Below are positions 60,169 to 64,000 of a DNA stretch of 64,000 nucleotides, one piece after another (position 1 is the stretch's first letter; every line of letters begins with the position of its first letter). The position numbers and the translations under genes are program-made. This DNA comes from an uncultured Anaerolineae bacterium (GTDB lineage Bacteria > Chloroflexota > Anaerolineae > Anaerolineales > Villigracilaceae): the NCBI GenBank assembly GCA_903875215.1, contig CAIQVH010000008.1:18543-82542 (forward strand). Reading direction: 5' to 3'. The notes below the pieces were generated by a model that saw nothing but the letters and a program-made list of their open reading frames with translations, searched no databases and was not told the DNA's origin.

Positions 60169-61146
60169 CTACTCGCCGCCATACTTTTTGGGGAGCGCTT
60201 TGGGCATGGGCAGGCCTTCCGCTTTCTTGTGCGGGGCGGCCGCCGGAGTGGGCGCTTCCAGGCCGATGTGGGCCAGCGCGTCTTTTGCGCTGGTCAATTC
60301 CAGGCCAAACCCGGCTTCCTTCGGGTTGATTCCAAATGCCACGGCCATCAGCTGGGTGAAAAATACAATGGGCATGTGAAAATTCGTGCCGAAGTAGCGA
60401 TTGGTTTCGCTCTGATAGGCATCCAGGTTCATCTGGCACATCGGGCAGACGGTGACCATGATATCGGCTTTGAATTCCTCGGCGCCAGAAACCAGGCGCC
60501 GGATGAGTTCGTAGGCGGTTTCGGGGCCAATTTGCGTCATGTGACCGCCGCAACAGGCGGTTTTGAGCGGGAAATCGATCACTTCCGCGCCGAGGGCTTT
60601 CATCAGGTCGTCGAGTTCGCTGGGGTGTTCGTGGTCTGACCAGCGTTTTTGATAATCGGGGCGTGGCACCATGCATCCCAGGTAGGGGGCAATTCGCAGC
60701 CCGGTGAGGGGGCGGACGACTTTTGCTTTAACGGTCTCCAGCCCGATGTCGTTGATGATCACATCCACCAGGTGGCGGATTTCGAGTGAGCCGGGGGTGT
60801 AATGCAGGCCGCCTGCCGCCAGGGCTTCGTTGACTTTTTCGCCCAGTGCGGGGCGTTCGGCCATGTAGTAATCGGCTTTTTCCAGGTTCAGGTAACAGGC
60901 CGAGCAGGGCGCCATGACGGTTTTGGTTTCTGTGTTTTGCTGGGCGGCCAGGGCCAGGTTGCGCGCGATGAGCGAGTAGGCTGGGATCAGGTTGATGCTG
61001 AGATACTCGGTTGCGCCGCAACAGTTCCAATCGTTGACTTCTTCCAGCTCCAGGCCGAGCGGGCCTTCGATGACTTTGAGTGAATCGTAATAAGCCCTGG
61101 CGCTGCCTTCCATCGAACATCCGGGGTAAAAGATGTACTTGTTCAT
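60169..61146 (-). CDS. hdrB: Heterodisulfide reductase subunit B (HdrB)
   Basis: A 325-residue subunit with two CCG domains that bind noncubane [4Fe-4S] clusters and reduce disulfides. Seen: first set FYPGCSMEG, DWNCCGATE and APCSACYLN; second set PYLGCMVPRP, KTACCGGHM and TVCPMCQMN. Both C...CCG...CxxC sets are complete. The C-terminal tail (LEAPTPAAAPHKKAEGLP) is extended. Known: in methanogens HdrB reduces CoM-S-S-CoB; bacteria lack that substrate, so the acceptor here is unknown. It overlaps hdrC by 4 bp (ATGA at 61146-61143). Confidence 0.93.
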   Translation of the reverse strand: MNKYIFYPGCSMEGSARAYYDSLKVIEGPLGLELEEVNDWNCCGATEYLSINLIPAYSLIARNLALAAQQNTETKTVMAPCSACYLNLEKADYYMAERPALGEKVNEALAAGGLHYTPGSLEIRHLVDVIINDIGLETVKAKVVRPLTGLRIAPYLGCMVPRPDYQKRWSDHEHPSELDDLMKALGAEVIDFPLKTACCGGHMTQIGPETAYELIRRLVSGAEEFKADIMVTVCPMCQMNLDAYQSETNRYFGTNFHMPIVFFTQLMAVAFGINPKEAGFGLELTSAKDALAHIGLEAPTPAAAPHKKAEGLPMPKALPKKYGGE

Positions 61147-61742
61147 GAGCTCAACTCCAGGGTTTTGGCCTTGTTCAAAATGGACTTGAGTTGATCGAGC
61201 CCTTTGATTTTGGTGGGGGTCATGTTCATGCGCTTGCGCGTTAACATGCCGATGCCCATGCCGCTCATCCCAGGCAGGCGCAGTGGAGCGTGCTTGAGGT
61301 AGAAGCGGGTGGCCAGGCCCAATTCAAAACTGCGCCCGTAATTCTCCACAAAATCCACAAAGGATGCAGAGAAATCTGGCGCAGTTTCATCGCGGTAGAG
61401 CTTGGCTTTAATGGCCATGGATTTGAGGGTGTACATGACATCTGCGATGTGTACTTCTTGTGGGCAGCGCACTACGCAGTGATAACAGGACACACAAATC
61501 CAGGGGGTGTTGCTGCGCAGGACTTCCTCCCGCAAGCCCGCGCGCAACAAGGCGAATAACATGCGCGGCGTGTGATCCATATCCGCCGCGGATGGACAGG
61601 AGCCTCCACAGGTGCCGCACTGGATGCACATTTCCAGGTGCGATACGCCTGCGGTAGCCTCGGCCACCTCGTGCAGGAGCGTCAAGTCTTCTGGCTTCTT
61701 GAGCCCCGCACCCTGAGTAAGAACCGTTTCGGCAGGTGCCAT
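61143..61742 (-). CDS. hdrC: Heterodisulfide reductase subunit C (HdrC)
   Basis: A 199-residue ferredoxin-like subunit that carries electrons from HdrA to HdrB. Seen: two [4Fe-4S] motifs, Cys39/42/45/49 (CIQCGTCGGSCP) and Cys83/86/89/93 (CVSCYHCVVRCP), followed by VADVMYTLKSMAIKAK-like helices and a region with LRLPGMSGMGIGMLTRKRM. The ATG at 61742 was chosen because a near-perfect AAGGAGG lies just upstream; the longer frame to 61793 runs into the leader hairpin. It is the first gene of the operon hdrC-hdrB-hdrA-mvhD-mvhG-mvhA-protease. The upstream leader contains a hairpin, direct repeats, a promoter candidate and a CRP-like site. Confidence 0.93.
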   Translation of the reverse strand: MAPAETVLTQGAGLKKPEDLTLLHEVAEATAGVSHLEMCIQCGTCGGSCPSAADMDHTPRMLFALLRAGLREEVLRSNTPWICVSCYHCVVRCPQEVHIADVMYTLKSMAIKAKLYRDETAPDFSASFVDFVENYGRSFELGLATRFYLKHAPLRLPGMSGMGIGMLTRKRMNMTPTKIKGLDQLKSILNKAKTLELSS

Positions 61743-61768
61743 AACCCCTCCTTGGGTTATTATTTTTT

Positions 61769-61795
61769 CCTTGGCCGTGTATGCCACGGCCAAGG
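61769..61795 (-). promoter_or_regulatory. Hairpin in the hdrC leader
   Basis: CCTTGGCCGTG (61769-61779) pairs perfectly with 61785-61795 across 5 nt. On the minus strand it is followed by AAAAAATAATAA, not a U-tract, so it is not an ordinary terminator. It lies 27 nt upstream of the hdrC start and could stabilise the mRNA or influence translation. Confidence 0.6.
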
Positions 61796-61814
61796 TTGTC
61801 CATAAGGTTGTCCA
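61792..61814. repeat. Two 11-bp direct repeats in the hdrC leader
   Basis: AAGGTTGTCCA occurs at 61792-61802 and 61804-61814, a 12-bp period, overlapping one arm of the hairpin. It could be two helical-phase protein sites or part of a leader structure. Confidence 0.5.
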
Positions 61815-61820
61815 GTAATA

Positions 61821-61850
61821 AGTATGCGTTTTTTTTCTCCCCTTTGTCAG
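61821..61850 (-). promoter_or_regulatory. Promoter candidate for hdrC
   Basis: On the minus strand CTGACA (61850-61845) and CATACT (61826-61821) are separated by 18 nt. The match is partial. The predicted start near 61814 would put the CRP-like site at about -64. Confidence 0.4.
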
Positions 61851-61870
61851 TAGCGGATATCACCCGTCGT

Positions 61871-61886
61871 TGTGACTAAAGTCACA
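61871..61886. promoter_or_regulatory. CRP/FNR-family operator
   Basis: TGTGACTAAAGTCACA is a perfect palindrome and fits the CRP consensus TGTGA-N6-TCACA exactly. It is the only such site I noticed in the window and lies 129 bp upstream of hdrC, centred about -64 from the predicted start. It could also serve the adjacent SLOG-SLATT gene, though that gene ends, rather than starts, here. Confidence 0.65.
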
Positions 61887-61938
61887 CTTCGCATGACACC
61901 AGTAGATGACATTGCGCTGTCTATCACAATTGAATTTC

Positions 61939-63783
61939 TTATTCTTCTTCAGCCGCCTGGGGTTCCAGTTTCAGGCTTTCAATGGTGTCTTTCATGTTTT
62001 GCACCCAGACGGCCACCTCGGTGGCGAGGACTTTTTCGGTGGTGCTGACGAGCAGGGCAATGTTGGCAGCGCGCTTTTGTTCTGCGGCGGTCAGCGAGTT
62101 GAACCAGACTTCAATGTTTTGCAGGTGCGTGGCGGTCTGGTTGTAACCAACCAGCGTTTGTTCGGTTTGGCGATAGTTGAGATAGGCGCTCAATGCCGTC
62201 ACGATGGAGGTGGTCACGGCCACCCAGGCCTCCAACCCGATGGCCGCGATAAAGGTTCCAGCCATGCCGAACAGGATGATCCAGAAGTTGAGGCGGTTTA
62301 GACTCTTTTCCAGCAATGCGGTTTTATTTTGATGCCAGGCGCGCTGGTGTACCAGGCGCAGGCGGACGTAACTCGCCGCAGACAGGTCTGACAGGCCGTC
62401 ATCCATGTTTTCGATCGCTCCAGCCGGCGGCAGTTTTCCGTTGTAAGCGGGCAGCCCGGCCTGGTTGACAGGTGAATCCATTAACTGCCGGCTGACTGAT
62501 TCCACTGTCAGCCCCAATTCCTGTTCGCGGCTGAGACCTTTTTCACCCTCCCGAACGATGATCCGTTCTTGTGGATCGCGCGTGCGATAGGTGTAAATTG
62601 CCTGTTTGAGCGTTTCGGCCGCCCCGCGCAGGAAAATAAACTTGATCCCGCTGTTGACTTTGTTCAGATACGCCAGCATCCCCGAGCCAATCAGAGGCGT
62701 GCCAATCACCAGCCAGTTTAGCGCGGTCTTCCAGATGCTGCCGCCTGATCCGGCCGGGAAAAAGACACTGTAGCTTACAGCCAGGAATGTCGCTAAAACG
62801 GCGAAGCGTAAAATCCAATCTTGCAGTTGCTGGAAACGGTTCTGATACACGGAAGCCTGCCGGTCGTATATGGCAAAACGTTGCCAGGCCTGGAGGAGCG
62901 CTTTTTTGTGCTTGTTTTCTTCGGCCACGAACACTTTTTGAAGCAGGCTTTCGGTTTCGCGGGCCGCATCGTCCAGTGCGCAAAAATAGAGATTGCCGCT
63001 TTCCATGATCTCCACCAGTTCCTGATCCCTGTCCAGCGTGGACTTGAGTTCGATTTGCAGGAGATTTTTGGCAATGGCCTTGAACCAGTCTCCCAGCCAG
63101 CGGGTAATGAAGAACGGGTTCCCGTGCTGTTTTTTCTCCAGGCTGGCCAATTTATCGGCCAGGCCTTTGGTTTTGCGGATGACAATGACAGGATACCCAG
63201 CCCGGACGGCGGTTAACACATCCAGCTTTGAAATGCCTTTGGGATTTCCCCCCGCCAGGATCATCACCACTGGCAGCTTGTCGCCCTCAGTGGGTGTGCT
63301 CAAGGCTGCGGCAATTTTCCCCATCCACGGCACTTCATCACCAAAGGCTTTACCAGGCACAAGCGCAAAATGCGAGTGATGCGGGTCGAGCAACTGGCTG
63401 GTTTGCGATTGCTCCGCCAGCGAGACGGCCCCTCGCGGAGCGACGCCCAGCAGCGGCACCCGGAAATCGTCATCGGCTACGGCGCTGCCCATGACCGACA
63501 TCACCCCCGAGGCGGTGCCGCCGTCCATGATTAAGGCCTGGATGTCACTTCTTGCTGCCACCTTCAATACGCTGCGGATAAACAGATTTTTCAGAGGGGC
63601 AGCCAGTGCCGGATCAAACCCGCCGGCGCTGCCCGAAAGCCAAATCACCCGGCGCGGACTGCCCAGCCCTAGCTCCTTCAGCCAGGTCCGGGCTTCTCCA
63701 GCCTGGCTGGCGTTCAAAGTGCGCGCCTTGCGGCCGTTCTCAAATGCAACTTCGTTGATCTCATACTCTGATTCTGCGCTCAT
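61939..63783 (-). CDS. SLOG (LSDAT)-SLATT-like membrane effector
   Basis: A 614-residue protein. Residues about 45-205 resemble a prokaryotic LSDAT/SLOG nucleotide-binding domain: VIWLSGSAGGFDP, LIMDGGTASGVMSVMG, ILAGGNPKGISKLDVLTAV. Two SLATT/DUF4231-like modules follow. Module 1 has a helical stretch (about 300-322) and helices at 323-343 and 353-373. Module 2 has about 470-498 (YVRLRLVHQRAWHQNKTALLEKSL) and helices at 500-518 and 519-537. The rest is helical and charged. Known: comparative genomics (Burroughs, Aravind and co-workers) predicts SLOG-SLATT proteins as effectors in which a nucleotide signal gates a membrane pore in conflict systems. Here no partner nucleotide cyclase or synthetase is visible. 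The ATG follows GGAGCAGACG. A possible transposase remnant lies upstream. Confidence 0.65.
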   Translation of the reverse strand: MSAESEYEINEVAFENGRKARTLNASQAGEARTWLKELGLGSPRRVIWLSGSAGGFDPALAAPLKNLFIRSVLKVAARSDIQALIMDGGTASGVMSVMGSAVADDDFRVPLLGVAPRGAVSLAEQSQTSQLLDPHHSHFALVPGKAFGDEVPWMGKIAAALSTPTEGDKLPVVMILAGGNPKGISKLDVLTAVRAGYPVIVIRKTKGLADKLASLEKKQHGNPFFITRWLGDWFKAIAKNLLQIELKSTLDRDQELVEIMESGNLYFCALDDAARETESLLQKVFVAEENKHKKALLQAWQRFAIYDRQASVYQNRFQQLQDWILRFAVLATFLAVSYSVFFPAGSGGSIWKTALNWLVIGTPLIGSGMLAYLNKVNSGIKFIFLRGAAETLKQAIYTYRTRDPQERIIVREGEKGLSREQELGLTVESVSRQLMDSPVNQAGLPAYNGKLPPAGAIENMDDGLSDLSAASYVRLRLVHQRAWHQNKTALLEKSLNRLNFWIILFGMAGTFIAAIGLEAWVAVTTSIVTALSAYLNYRQTEQTLVGYNQTATHLQNIEVWFNSLTAAEQKRAANIALLVSTTEKVLATEVAVWVQNMKDTIESLKLEPQAAEEE

Positions 63784-63871
63784 CGTCTGCTCCTGTCTCT
63801 CCAGCGGAGAAAAACTACCCTGTGCGGCGGCTTTTTGCCTGGAATCAAGCTTTTTTAATTAACCTAAGTTG

Positions 63872-64000
63872 CTACCAAAGGAAGTTGACGGAACAAGCCA
63901 GAACGAAAAGGCCGACTTTGAGCTCAAAACCTTTGGCAGTTACAGCATGAATATACTTGGGTAACAGTTGTGAAATACGACTACCGGTGGTTTCCACAAC
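63872..64000 (-). CDS. Probable transposase C-terminus (cut by window end)
   Basis: A 42-codon open frame runs from the window edge to a TAG at 63872. It reads VVETTGSRISQLLPKYIHAV followed by TAKGFELKVGLFVLACSVNFLW. The segment IHAVTAKGFELKV-LFVLA recalls the C-terminus of IS982-like transposases. The rest of the gene is outside the window, so I cannot tell whether the element is intact. No inverted repeat was identified between 63784 and 63871. Confidence 0.45.
   Translation of the reverse strand, partial: VVETTGSRISQLLPKYIHAVTAKGFELKVGLFVLACSVNFLW

Overview
The window is about 58-60% GC, densely coded DNA from a bacterium that most resembles the Chloroflexota, class Anaerolineae. This placement is an inference from gene content: a fused NuoCD, Thr/Pro-linker secreted proteins, Tad minor pilins, a class II ribonucleotide reductase and a methanogen-like Hdr/Mvh hydrogenase cluster. 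No rRNA or marker phylogeny was available. The genome carries tRNA-Sec, so it probably makes selenoproteins.

Layout. 1-3.3 kb (-): an M20 amidohydrolase (cut by the window edge), a PIG-L deacetylase, a PSP1/RicT protein and an Mrp-type P-loop carrier. 3.4-6.7 kb (-): a short respiratory operon iscX-nuoB-nuoCD-nuoI. It is divergent from a SufR-like regulator (+), with a 12-bp-arm palindrome between them. 7.4-8.7 kb: a FabH-like synthase. 8.7-10.9 kb (-): glmS behind a leader that matches the core of the glmS ribozyme. 11.1-16.1 kb (-): three Tad minor pilin/vWA genes and a prepilin peptidase. 16.2-19.8 kb (+): murA (Asp in place of the catalytic Cys), an M24 peptidase and tsaD, followed by a duplicated structured element. 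20.0-25.0 kb (-): prfA and prmC separated by two ABC permease genes, one fused to a GT39-type glycosyltransferase. 25-27.5 kb (-): a response regulator and uvrC.

27.6-32.1 kb (+): small membrane protein, YigZ, thioredoxin reductase, malate dehydrogenase and citrate synthase. 32.1-33.4 kb: a frameshifted secreted protein, tRNA-Pro and tRNA-Sec. 33.5-40.8 kb (+): M50 protease, two orphan solute-binding proteins, a gluzincin peptidase and a YibE/F protein. 40.9-48.3 kb: a GH5 lipoprotein, a thiolase, a BNR-repeat lipoprotein, then a transglutaminase/DUF58 pair. 48.4-54.6 kb: nrdR-nrdJ, DUF4404, SDR, class III aminotransferase and DUF2721.

54.6-61.9 kb (-) is the metabolic centrepiece. The operon hdrC-hdrB-hdrA-mvhD-mvhG-mvhA plus a maturation protease is the set that in methanogens couples H2 oxidation to ferredoxin and heterodisulfide reduction by flavin-based electron bifurcation. 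It is preceded by a perfect TGTGA-N6-TCACA site. 61.9-64 kb (-) ends with a SLOG-domain/SLATT-like membrane protein of the predicted nucleotide-signal effector type, next to a probable transposase remnant.

The most unusual items are the GT39-MalF fusion, the glmS-ribozyme-like leader with a 50-nt insertion in its core, the Fe-S-regulator/palindrome/iscX-nuo arrangement, the in-frame palindrome insertion in the hydrogenase protease, the bacterial Hdr-Mvh operon with a CRP-like site, and the SLOG-SLATT gene.
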